Source: CADDZP01 sp035948135 (GTDB lineage Bacteria; Actinomycetota; Acidimicrobiia; Acidimicrobiales; AC-14). From it: 64,000 nt of DNA. Under the pieces are notes generated by a model. That model did no database searches and was not told where the DNA came from. It saw nothing but the letters and a program-made list of their open reading frames with translations. Positions 30,686 to 38,297 of this stretch are shown in pieces. The DNA lies in assembly GCA_035948135.1 (NCBI GenBank), contig DASZJL010000022.1, positions 1-64,000 on the forward strand, read 5' to 3'. Position 1 is the stretch's first letter, and the number at the start of each line of letters is the position of its first letter. Position numbers and translations under genes: made by a program.

Positions 30686-33018
30686 TGGCGACCGTCCTGC
30701 GGGATCGGCCCGCACCGCCGCCCCCGCCCACCGCCGCGCCGCCGCCTCCTCCCGAGCCTCGGCTGTCGTCGGCGCTCGAGATGGGCGCCGAGATATCCGT
30801 CGTGTTGCTCACCCTGGCCGCCGGGATCTCTCTCCTCCGCCTGTTCACCAGCGGCTCGTTCCTCGACCGAGTGATCCTCGCCGCTCTGGTCGCGCACGCT
30901 CTGGCCTGGGGCGCCCGGCGGATGCGCATGGGACTTGGCGCGGCCACGCTCCTCTCCGCCGTCGGGCTGTTCCTCTTCCTCGCCTACGCGGTCGAGCCCC
31001 AGACGCTGAGTAACGGCCTGCCGCTCGCCAAGACCTGGCACGCCATCTCCACCGACCTCAGCGACGCCCTCAACCGGTTCAACACCGCCGTCCCACCGAC
31101 ACCGGTCACGCGCGGGTTCGTCGTCGCATCCGCGCTGGCCGTATGGGTGTGCGCCTTCCTGGCCGACACCGCCGCGTTCCGCCTGGCCGCCACGTTCGAG
31201 ACGGTCATCCCATCGTTCACGGTGTTCCTGTTCGGCTCGGTGCTGGCGTTCAACCGCAACCGGCTCGGGCTGTCCGCCCTCTACCTGGCGAGCGTCCTGC
31301 TCTTCGTCCTGTTCATCAGCGTGGCGCGCCGCGAGGAGAGCGCCAACTGGCTGGCGGACCGAAAGAGACCCGGGAGCCGAGCGCTGCTCTGGCGAGGTCT
31401 CGCGCTGGGCGCGGCGGCCGTCCTCGTGGCTGTCGTCGCCGGACCCGACCTGCCGGGCGCCGGCAGCGCTCCGGTGTTCAACTGGCGGGCCAAGGACAAC
31501 GGCCCGAGCTCGCGCACGACGATCAGTCCGCTCGTCGACATCAGGACCCGCCTGGTCGACCAGTCCGACAACGAGCTGTTCACCGTGCAGAGCTCGTCGC
31601 CCGCCTACTGGCGCATTACTGCGCTCGACAAGTTCGACGGCAAGATCTGGTCGTCAGTCGGTACCTACAAGCCGGCCGGCGGTGCGCTCCCCAACGGCGT
31701 GCGCACCCGAGCGCCCACCAACTCCGTCACCCAGAAGTTCTCGGTCAGCGGCCTGTCGTCGATCTGGCTCCCAGCCGCCTTTCGACCGACCCATCTCGAC
31801 GGCATCAAGAACGTCCGGTACGACCCCGAGTCGGCGAGCCTTCTCACCGACGCCGACACGTCGAACGGCCTCACCTACCGCGTCGAGTCCGCCCTGCCGC
31901 AGCTGACGCCGACTGAGCTGGGCACGGCACCGCCCGTCCTCCCCCAGTCGATCATCGATCGCTACCTCGCCCTGCCCGAAGGCTTCCCCAGTTCGGTCGC
32001 CCGTCTCGCGAACCAGGTGACGGCGGGGGCCACCACGCCGTATGCAAAGGCCAAGGCGCTCCAGGACTACCTGCGCAACAACTTCAAGTACGACCTGAAC
32101 GTCCCGGCCGGCCACGACGACCGGGCGCTGGAGCGCTTCCTGTTCGTCACCAAGCGCGGCTACTGCGAGCAGTTCGCGGGGTCGTACGCGGCGATGGCCC
32201 GTGCGATCAACCTCCCGAGCCGTGTCGCCGTCGGCTTCACCCCCGGCCAGCAGATGGCCGACGGCACCTACCGCGTGTTGGACCGTCACGCGCACGCCTG
32301 GCCTGAGGTGTATCTGAGCGGCTACGGGTGGGTGGCGTTCGAGCCCACGCCCGGCCGAGGTGCGCCCGACGACCAGAGCTACACGGGCGTCACGCCCGTA
32401 CCGCCCGAGGGCTTCGTCCCGCCGCCCGCCGTCGCCAATCCCGAGACGCCCACGACCCTCGGTGCGAGCGGCGCCACGACGCCGAACCAGCGCACGCCGA
32501 CGACCAACCCCGCGCCGGCGAAGTCTTCGAGCGGGATGGCGGCGTGGGAGAAGGCACTGCTCATTCTCGGCGTGATCGTTGCCCTCCTGGTGGGCTCAGC
32601 GGCGATCGGGATCGGCAGGCGCCGACGAGCGTTCAACCAGCGCCGGGCGGCGGCCACGACGGCCGACGCCCGCGCCCTCGTGGCGTGGGAGGAAGCCACC
32701 GACGCGCTCGCCCTCGCCGGCTACCCCCGAAAACGGGCGGAGACGCCCGCCGAGTACGCCCGCCGGGTCCCCGGCCCGGCCGCCATCAGCCCCGCGCCGA
32801 TGGAAATGCTGGCTGGCGCCACAGCCGCGGCTGCCTACTCAGAGGGAGGTGTCGGCCCCGAGGGCGCAGCCGCCGCAACCGAAGCCGCCGACACGGTCCG
32901 GCACCAACTCTCGGCCCAAGCCACCCGAGGCGACCGCCTCCGCTGGGCCCTCGGCCTCAAGACCGCCAAAGACCCGCGGCCACCGAAGATCCACGCAGTG
33001 GAAACCCTCGTCCACTGA
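30685..33018 (+). CDS. Transglutaminase-like membrane protein (DUF3488/TgpA type)
   Basis: A 777-residue protein. A Pro-rich cytosolic start and a bundle of about six to eight helices make up the DUF3488 part. A periplasmic transglutaminase-core domain follows with catalytic Cys494 in RGYCEQFAGSY and His535 or His537 in DRHAHAWPEV. Then come a Pro/Thr linker, one more membrane helix near 625-650 and a cytosolic DUF4129-like end. It is related to Pseudomonas TgpA and forms an operon with moxR and DUF58. It may be a protease or protein cross-linker at the envelope. Confidence 0.93.
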   Translation: MATVLRDRPAPPPPPTAAPPPPPEPRLSSALEMGAEISVVLLTLAAGISLLRLFTSGSFLDRVILAALVAHALAWGARRMRMGLGAATLLSAVGLFLFLAYAVEPQTLSNGLPLAKTWHAISTDLSDALNRFNTAVPPTPVTRGFVVASALAVWVCAFLADTAAFRLAATFETVIPSFTVFLFGSVLAFNRNRLGLSALYLASVLLFVLFISVARREESANWLADRKRPGSRALLWRGLALGAAAVLVAVVAGPDLPGAGSAPVFNWRAKDNGPSSRTTISPLVDIRTRLVDQSDNELFTVQSSSPAYWRITALDKFDGKIWSSVGTYKPAGGALPNGVRTRAPTNSVTQKFSVSGLSSIWLPAAFRPTHLDGIKNVRYDPESASLLTDADTSNGLTYRVESALPQLTPTELGTAPPVLPQSIIDRYLALPEGFPSSVARLANQVTAGATTPYAKAKALQDYLRNNFKYDLNVPAGHDDRALERFLFVTKRGYCEQFAGSYAAMARAINLPSRVAVGFTPGQQMADGTYRVLDRHAHAWPEVYLSGYGWVAFEPTPGRGAPDDQSYTGVTPVPPEGFVPPPAVANPETPTTLGASGATTPNQRTPTTNPAPAKSSSGMAAWEKALLILGVIVALLVGSAAIGIGRRRRAFNQRRAAATTADARALVAWEEATDALALAGYPRKRAETPAEYARRVPGPAAISPAPMEMLAGATAAAAYSEGGVGPEGAAAATEAADTVRHQLSAQATRGDRLRWALGLKTAKDPRPPKIHAVETLVH

Positions 33019-33149
33019 TCCCACAGGCCGCAGCCGGGGTCGAGGTAGCGAGGGGCGGAGCCAGGACCCGATGCCATCGAAGCGGTGATGACCCGCGCGG
33101 CGGAGCCACGAGCGAGCGGCCCGCCCGGTCGGAGCCGGCTACCGGCGGG
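33019..33149. other. Intergenic region between convergent genes
   Basis: About 130 bases between the transglutaminase and DUF3040 stops. It is G+C rich with several short inverted repeats, but I see no clean terminator hairpin or small gene. Confidence 0.3.
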
Positions 33150-33524
33150 TTACTCGTCTCTCTTGAAGCGGCGGCGGAGGCGGTTGCCGGCGTCGCCGAA
33201 GTACTCACGGAGGTTGCCCGCTCGCATCGACTCGGTCATCTGCTGCCAGCCGACCCGGCCGAGCTTGCGCAGGTTGCGCTCGAACAGGAAGGCGCAGACC
33301 AGCATGACGAGGAAGCCGATGAAGCCGAGGAGGAGGCTCGAGGCGAAGGATGCGATCAGGAGGCCGAAGCCGGCCACGAAGCCGATGGCCGACCACTTGA
33401 GGTTGCGGCCCGCGTGCTTGTAGAGGGTGGTCGAGCCGATCTCACCCGCGAGCGCAGGATCGTGCTCGTAGAACTGCTGCTCGATCTCCTGAAGGATCCG
33501 TTGCTCGTCCTCGGACAGCGGCAC
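33150..33524 (-). CDS. DUF3040 membrane protein
   Basis: A 124-residue actinobacterial protein beginning MPLSEDEQRILQEIEQQF, with two membrane helices in the middle (LKWSAIGFVAGFGLLIASF and LLLGFIGFLVMLVCAFLF) and a basic C-terminal tail. DUF3040 is nearly confined to Actinobacteria; function is unknown. GTG 33524 has a GAGG sequence upstream. It is next to dinB, as seen in several actinobacterial genomes. Confidence 0.9.
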   Translation of the reverse strand: MPLSEDEQRILQEIEQQFYEHDPALAGEIGSTTLYKHAGRNLKWSAIGFVAGFGLLIASFASSLLLGFIGFLVMLVCAFLFERNLRKLGRVGWQQMTESMRAGNLREYFGDAGNRLRRRFKRDE

Positions 33525-33626
33525 GCTTGCCTCGCCACCTCAGTTCTCTTCGGGGGGCGCCCCTACGAATCCATCTTCGCGCAGGCTACCCATGCCAACA
33601 ACGCGAGATAGCCCGAACATGCCCAC

Positions 33627-34871
33627 CTACCGGCCTTTCTCCCCTCCCGGCCCCCACTGCTGGTCGCCCCGCCGCTTCATGCGCACCCCCGCCTCACCCA
33701 CCAGGCTCGCAGGCCCCACGGCGTCGGCACCGAATCGCTGACGCACGTCGTCGACCGCCCTGGTGGCCTCGTCCCACAGCGGGGCGGCGTCGTCGAGGGA
33801 CAGCTGCTGGGCCTGCTTCGGCACCAGGTTCGACGCGCTCACGCCCAGAAGTCGCACCCCGGGCGTGGGGTCGACCTGGGCGAGCAACTCGCAGGCAACC
33901 GCGGCCAAAGCCGGCCCCGTGTCGACTGGTTCGGTAGGCGTGCGAGAGCGCGTGATGGTCTGGAAGTCCGCGAAGCGCACTTTCACGTGCACCGTCCGCC
34001 CGGCCTGACCGAGCTCGCGCAGGCGGACGGCCACGGCCTCTGCCATCCGCACGGCCTCGCGACGCAACACCTCGTGCTCGTAGTGGTCGTGGGCGTAGGT
34101 CTCTTCGTGCCCGATGGACTTGGCGGCCCGATCGGGCTCGACCGGGCGGTCGTCCCGGGCCCACGCCAGCGCGTACAGGTGGCGTCCTTGGGCGTCACCG
34201 AGGGCGTGCACGACCGTCGCCTCAGGGAGGGCCGCCAGGTCGCCCACCGTGCGCACCCCGAAGCGCTGGAGGCGGCGCAGGGTGGCGGGGCCGACACCCC
34301 AGAGCGCCTGGACCGGGTGAGGCTGGAGAAAAGCGAGCTCCTCGCCCGGTGCCACCACCCGCACGCCAGGGCCAGGATGTACACCCTCGCGGGAGACGCG
34401 CGGCTTGGCCGCCTCCGAGGCGAGCTTGGCGATCAGCTTGCTGGTGGCGGCACCGACTGACGCCGTCAGGCCGAGCTCGTCGGCGATGCGCCGGCGGATC
34501 TCGACGGCGAGGTTCTCGGGGTCGCCGAGGAGGCGGCGGGCACCGGCGACATCGAGGAAGGCCTCGTCGAGGGCGATGCCTTCGACCAGGGGCGTGAACG
34601 ACAGCAGGATCTCGTGCAGGCGCCGGCTGTACTCCTCATACCGGTCGAAGCGGCCGGGCAGGAACACGGCGTTGGGGCACAGCCGACGGGCCCGCACCGA
34701 TGGCATGGCCGAGTGGATGCCGAAGATGCGGGCCTCGTACGAGCAGGCGGCCACCACGCCCCGGTTGCCGGCGCCCCCCACGATCACCGGCTTCCCAGCG
34801 AGGCTGGGATCCTCGAGGATTTCCACGGCCGCGTAGAACGCATCCATGTCGACGTGGAGGATCGAAGGCAT
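33627..34871 (-). CDS. dinB: DNA polymerase IV (Y family, DinB)
   Basis: An error-prone translesion polymerase. The 414 residues begin MPSILHVDMDAFYAAVE with metal-binding Asp8 and Asp10. YEARIFGIHSAMP follows, then the second acidic pair in IALDEAFLDV (most DinB have SIDEAFLD), and then SKLIAKLAS and WGVGPATLRRL. QQLSLDD near the C terminus is a plausible beta-clamp-binding motif. ATG 34901 would add ten residues. The divergent YbaK gene starts 39 bases away; no SOS box was recognised. Confidence 0.94.
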   Translation of the reverse strand: MPSILHVDMDAFYAAVEILEDPSLAGKPVIVGGAGNRGVVAACSYEARIFGIHSAMPSVRARRLCPNAVFLPGRFDRYEEYSRRLHEILLSFTPLVEGIALDEAFLDVAGARRLLGDPENLAVEIRRRIADELGLTASVGAATSKLIAKLASEAAKPRVSREGVHPGPGVRVVAPGEELAFLQPHPVQALWGVGPATLRRLQRFGVRTVGDLAALPEATVVHALGDAQGRHLYALAWARDDRPVEPDRAAKSIGHEETYAHDHYEHEVLRREAVRMAEAVAVRLRELGQAGRTVHVKVRFADFQTITRSRTPTEPVDTGPALAAVACELLAQVDPTPGVRLLGVSASNLVPKQAQQLSLDDAAPLWDEATRAVDDVRQRFGADAVGPASLVGEAGVRMKRRGDQQWGPGGEKGR

Positions 34872-34910
34872 GTCGCGCACCGCCCGCGAGTGTGCCAGCA
34901 TGGTCGGCCG

Positions 34911-35384
34911 ATGCACCGCAACGTGCGGGCAGTGGTGGAGGCGGGCAAGGTCCACGGCCTGGATATCCACCCGCGCGACTTCCCCGACGGCACCCGGTCG
35001 GCCGTCGACGCGGCGATGGCGATCGGCGTCGACCTGGGCCAGATCGTGAAGTCGCTCGTGTTCGCCGTCGACGGCGAAGCGGTCGTCGCCCTCGTGAGCG
35101 GCGACAACCTGCTCGACGAGGGGAAGCTGGCGAGCTGTGCGGGCGGCGACCGGGCGTGGCGAGAGGACGCCGACACGGTCCGGGAGGCCACCGGCTACCC
35201 AGTCGGCGGCGTGCCCCCGTTCGGCCACCACGAGCCCTTGCGAGTGTTCATCGACGAAGACCTGCTCGAGTACGACGAGCTGTGGGCCGCGGCCGGGACG
35301 CCGCACACGAACTTCGCGGTGTCGCCGACGGAGCTGGTGCGGGTCACCGGCGGCGTGGTCTGCGACCTGGCGAAACGCCGCTAG
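34911..35384 (+). CDS. YbaK/EbsC family aminoacyl-tRNA deacylase
   Basis: A 157-residue YbaK/ProX-fold protein that hydrolyses mischarged aminoacyl-tRNA (Cys-tRNAPro in YbaK itself). Motifs are the conserved lysine in LGQIVKSLVFAVDG, GDNLLDEGKLA, GYPVGGVPPFGH and the end FAVSPTELVRVTGG. ATG 34911 was chosen because homology starts there. It converges on the mannosyltransferase-like gene, whose stop is only 3 bases away. Confidence 0.92.
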   Translation: MHRNVRAVVEAGKVHGLDIHPRDFPDGTRSAVDAAMAIGVDLGQIVKSLVFAVDGEAVVALVSGDNLLDEGKLASCAGGDRAWREDADTVREATGYPVGGVPPFGHHEPLRVFIDEDLLEYDELWAAAGTPHTNFAVSPTELVRVTGGVVCDLAKRR

Positions 35385-35387
35385 TCG

Positions 35388-36113
35388 TCAGATCTGTCGT
35401 CGTAGCACTCGATCGCGGATTCCCCACCACGTCACGAGGCCCATGGCCTCCACGACGATCGCGGAGGACATCTTCGACGTGCCCCGTACGCGGTCGACGA
35501 ACTTGATGGGAACCTCGACGATGCGGCCGCCCGCTTGGGCGACGAAATAGGTCATCTCCACTTGGAAGCCGTAGCCCTCCGCCCGCACCGCGTCGATGTC
35601 GATGCGCTCGACGATCGCGGTCCGGTAGGCGCGGTAGCCGGCAGTGAGGTCGCGGACGTCGAGGCGGAGCATCGCCGCCGAATACCGGTTGCCGTACTTG
35701 GACAACGCCCGCCGGTGCCACGGCCAGTGCGGGATCGCGCCGCCTTGGACGTAGCGAGAGCCGATGACGAGGTCGGCCCCCTCGTCGATGCCCTTGAGCA
35801 ACCGCGGGATATCAGCCGGATCGTGGGAGAAGTCGCTGTCCATCTCCATGAGGACCTCGAACCCGCGCTCGCGTCCCCACTTGAAGCCGTCGCGATAGGC
35901 GCTGCCCAGACCTGACTTGCGGGGCCGGCTGAGAATGTCGAGGTCACCGACCTCGCCGGCCATCGCACGGGCGATGTCACCGGTTCCGTCCGGGCTGGAG
36001 TCGTCGACGACGAGGATGCCCGCCTGCGGCACGGCGGCTCGCACCCGCCGAAGGATCTCGGCGATGTTCTCGGCCTCGTTGTACGTCGGCAGCACGATGA
36101 GAGGCCGGAGCAT
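35388..36113 (-). CDS. Polyprenol monophosphomannose synthase-like glycosyltransferase (GT2)
   Basis: A DPM1/Ppm1-like GT2 enzyme of 241 residues without membrane helices. It has VLPTYNEAENIAEIL, VVDDSSPDGTGDIA, the DxD motif in EMDSDFSHDP, GSRYVQGGAIPHW and the C-terminal KFVDRVRGTSKM. It should transfer mannose (or glucose) from GDP or UDP sugar to polyprenyl phosphate for lipoglycan or O-mannosylation pathways. ATG 36113 is 24 bases from a divergent gene with an overlapping -10 box. No Lnt-like domain is fused. Confidence 0.93.
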   Translation of the reverse strand: MLRPLIVLPTYNEAENIAEILRRVRAAVPQAGILVVDDSSPDGTGDIARAMAGEVGDLDILSRPRKSGLGSAYRDGFKWGRERGFEVLMEMDSDFSHDPADIPRLLKGIDEGADLVIGSRYVQGGAIPHWPWHRRALSKYGNRYSAAMLRLDVRDLTAGYRAYRTAIVERIDIDAVRAEGYGFQVEMTYFVAQAGGRIVEVPIKFVDRVRGTSKMSSAIVVEAMGLVTWWGIRDRVLRRQI

Positions 36114-36119
36114 CGGCGC

Positions 36120-36125
36120 ACTCTA
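36120..36125 (-). promoter_or_regulatory. -10 element of the GT2 gene
   Basis: TAGAGT on the minus strand, 6 bases before ATG 36113. It overlaps the plus-strand box at 36124-36129 by two bases. Confidence 0.6.
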
Positions 36126-36129
36126 CGAT
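36124..36129 (+). promoter_or_regulatory. -10 element of the small membrane protein gene
   Basis: TACGAT, 8 bases before GTG 36138. It forms one divergent promoter with the minus-strand box. Confidence 0.55.
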
Positions 36130-36137
36130 CCTCGGCC

Positions 36138-36446
36138 GTGACCGATCCCGGCAACCAGGACCTGCCGCTGTCGACGGGGCCCTCGGCCCTGCCCTCACGC
36201 ACGGCCCGATTCCTGGCCTTCGGCGCCATCATCGTCGCCGGGCTCTGCGGGGGCCTGATCGGGTACTCGATCGTCAACGTGTCCTGCCACGGGGCGTGCG
36301 CCACGCCCGAGGGCATCGGCTCACTCACCGGGGCCGTCCTGGCCGCGGGCGGCGTGGCGGTCGTCGCCGTCCTCGTGTTGCGAGCCATGGGCGAGTGGCG
36401 CCGCATCCAGGAGGAGCGGGAGCAGGCCGACACAGCAGGAGAGTGA
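36138..36446 (+). CDS. Small two-helix membrane protein, unknown function
   Basis: A 102-residue protein with two membrane helices (about 25-46 and 64-85), a loop containing two cysteines (NVSCHGACATPEG) that could form a disulfide outside, and a charged cytosolic tail (EWRRIQEEREQ). From memory, similar proteins occur in other actinobacteria; no function is known. GTG 36138 fits the leaderless spacing. It faces the CaCA antiporter gene, 6 bases away, on the other strand. Confidence 0.8.
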   Translation: MTDPGNQDLPLSTGPSALPSRTARFLAFGAIIVAGLCGGLIGYSIVNVSCHGACATPEGIGSLTGAVLAAGGVAVVAVLVLRAMGEWRRIQEEREQADTAGE

Positions 36447-36452
36447 TAGGGC

Positions 36453-37508
36453 CTAGGCCGACCCCAGATAGAAGCTGGTGATGGCGAGAATCATGTACAC
36501 CGCCATCAGTTGCGCGCCCTCCAGCCAGTTGGTCGTGCCGTCGTAACAGACGAAGGCGACGACGACGACGCTCAGCGCGATGGCGCTGATGTCGAACGGC
36601 GTGAAGTCGAGGTGGAGGTGATGGCCGAACGCCAAGCCGGCGAACACCAGAAGCGGAGTCACCACCAGCGCAACCTGCGTGGAGGACCCAACGGCGATGG
36701 CAACCGTCAGATCGGCCTTGCGATGCGTGGCGGCCCGCACCGCGCTCCAGTGCTCGGCCGCGTTGGCGACGATCGGGACGAGGATGAGGCCCACCCACAG
36801 CCGTGACAACCCGAGCGATCGCACGGTCGGTTCGAGGGCGCCCGTGAGGATCTCCGATTCGACGGCGACGAGGGCGCCGCTGAGGGCGAGGAGGCCAACC
36901 GAACCGCGTACGGACATGGTTGCCTGCTCGTCTTCTGCGTCGCCCGGCGTACGCGTGTCCGGATGGGTGACGAGCGCGAACACCAGCGACGCGACGTACA
37001 TCACGAGGAGCACGATCGCCACGCCGATCGACACGGCTTCGATCCTGAACTCGGTCGGATGGGCGCCACGCGCGTAGATCCCCGGCATCAGGAGGGCGGC
37101 GACGGCGATCGCCATCGAGGCGATGCCCGTTCCCGCGGCCGCCGCGGAGAACTTCAGCTCACGGAAGCGAAGGCCGCCGGCGAAGAACGAGGCGCCGAGG
37201 ACGAGCAGCAGGTTGCCGATGATCGAGCCGGTGATCGACGACCGCACCACCTCGAGCTCGCCGTCGGCCACGAGAAAGATGCCGACGATGAGCTCGGCTG
37301 CGTTGCCGAATGTGGCATTGAGGAGTCCGCCAATGCGAGGGCCGGCGTGGATGGCGAGGTCCTCGGTGGCGTCACCGAGTAACCCTGCGAGCGGGATCAT
37401 GGCGGCGGCCGCGATGGCGAACTTGGCGACCTCGGAGTGGAAGAGGAGCGAGACGAGCGAGGCCGGCACCAACACGGCGGCGCCGATCACCGGCCAGCGG
37501 TCCTTCAC
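36453..37508 (-). CDS. Calcium/proton antiporter (CaCA/CAX family)
   Basis: A 351-residue polytopic membrane protein with about eleven helices. Two inverted alpha-repeats carry the family motifs: LNATFGNAAELIVGIF in the first half and VPIVANAAEHWSAV in the second, whose acidic residues bind the cation. An acidic loop (THPDTRTPGDAEDEQ) lies between the halves, as in CAX proteins. It should export Ca2+ in exchange for H+. GTG 37508 lies in an 8-bp tandem repeat, just after the PIG-L stop, so the two may be co-transcribed. Confidence 0.93.
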   Translation of the reverse strand: MKDRWPVIGAAVLVPASLVSLLFHSEVAKFAIAAAAMIPLAGLLGDATEDLAIHAGPRIGGLLNATFGNAAELIVGIFLVADGELEVVRSSITGSIIGNLLLVLGASFFAGGLRFRELKFSAAAAGTGIASMAIAVAALLMPGIYARGAHPTEFRIEAVSIGVAIVLLVMYVASLVFALVTHPDTRTPGDAEDEQATMSVRGSVGLLALSGALVAVESEILTGALEPTVRSLGLSRLWVGLILVPIVANAAEHWSAVRAATHRKADLTVAIAVGSSTQVALVVTPLLVFAGLAFGHHLHLDFTPFDISAIALSVVVVAFVCYDGTTNWLEGAQLMAVYMILAITSFYLGSA

Positions 37509-37527
37509 GCGTTCACGCGTTCACGCG
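37504..37527. repeat. Three tandem copies of an 8-bp unit
   Basis: The unit TTCACGCG, with a first-copy boundary variation, repeats at 8-bp period through 37504-37527. It covers the PIG-L stop codon, the short gap and the antiporter start. Copy-number change by slippage would move the start codon relative to the upstream gene. Confidence 0.65.
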
Positions 37528-38231
37528 AGAAGCGTCAGGCGGCGAAACCCCTCGGCGTAGCGCACGCCGGCGACGCGACCCGCCTCCTCGGCCCGCTCGC
37601 GGAGGAACGCCCGGAAGAACTCACCCGTCTCGGTCAGCTGGCTGGTGTGGCGGAACAGGGCCTCGATCTTGACGTCGAGCGTGTCGGAGATGTCGATCCA
37701 CACGTCGGGCTCCATCGTCGCCGACAGGTACACAGCCGCGACGTGGTGCGTCGGGCCCGCCTTCGGGAAGTAGTGAGGATTGCCCGCCGCGGGCGCCACC
37801 GCGTCGAGCGTGGCCCACCCCGCGGCCCGGTGGTCGTGGTGGTTGTAGTAGCTGTTGCCGAAGAACACGGCAGTTGGATCGGGGCAGACGACCACGTCGG
37901 GCTTCACCTCACGGATGACAGACACGATCCGCTCCCGCAGCTCGACGGTGTTCTCGAGCTCGCCGTCGTCGTTGTCGAGGCTCTGGTGCCCGGCCAGTCC
38001 CAGGACTTCGGCCGCGGCGCCGATCTCCTCCATGCGGATGGCGGCCAGCGCGTCCGGGTCCTGCTTCGGGTCAGGCGAACCCTTCTCGCCGCGCGTGCAG
38101 ATCAGGACGTGCACCTGCGAGCCTTCCTTCGCCCACCGCGCGAGGGTGCCGCCGCAGGAGATCTCGGGGTCGTCAGGGTGGGCGTAGACGCCGAGTACAC
38201 GCGCAGGAACGACGTCGACGAGCTCGGCCAT
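37521..38231 (-). CDS. PIG-L family zinc deacetylase
   Basis: A 236-residue LmbE/MshB-fold enzyme with the metal-binding AHPDDPEISCGG near the N terminus and HHDHRAAG in the middle, typical of zinc N-acetylglucosaminyl deacetylases. Candidates are MshB-like mycothiol enzymes, Mca-type amidases or other PIG-L deacetylases; the sequence does not decide. ATG 38231 has a -10 box ending 6 bases upstream. It is followed by the CaCA antiporter. Confidence 0.9.
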   Translation of the reverse strand: MAELVDVVPARVLGVYAHPDDPEISCGGTLARWAKEGSQVHVLICTRGEKGSPDPKQDPDALAAIRMEEIGAAAEVLGLAGHQSLDNDDGELENTVELRERIVSVIREVKPDVVVCPDPTAVFFGNSYYNHHDHRAAGWATLDAVAPAAGNPHYFPKAGPTHHVAAVYLSATMEPDVWIDISDTLDVKIEALFRHTSQLTETGEFFRAFLRERAEEAGRVAGVRYAEGFRRLTLLA

Positions 38232-38237
38232 GGGCGG

Positions 38238-38243
38238 ACTGTA
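38238..38243 (-). promoter_or_regulatory. -10 element of the PIG-L gene
   Basis: TACAGT on the minus strand ends 6 bases before ATG 38231. This indicates a leaderless start. Confidence 0.62.
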
Positions 38244-38285
38244 GCTGTGGCCAAAATCACGTAGGAACAATCACCCCTTTCGTCG

Positions 38286-38291
38286 TACTTT
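38286..38291 (+). promoter_or_regulatory. -10 element of the adenylate cyclase gene
   Basis: TACTTT ends 6 bases before GTG 38298 in an unusually T-rich stretch for this genome. Confidence 0.62.
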
Positions 38292-38297
38292 TTCTAG

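Noticed and set aside
33019..33149. Terminator or small RNA between the transglutaminase and DUF3040 genes
   Set aside because: Only short, imperfect G+C-rich complements are visible, at the level expected for this base composition.
34869..34913. LexA (SOS) box or leaderless promoter between dinB and the YbaK gene
   Set aside because: No palindromic GAAC-N4-GTTC-like site and no TAnnnT box at the right distance from either start was found.
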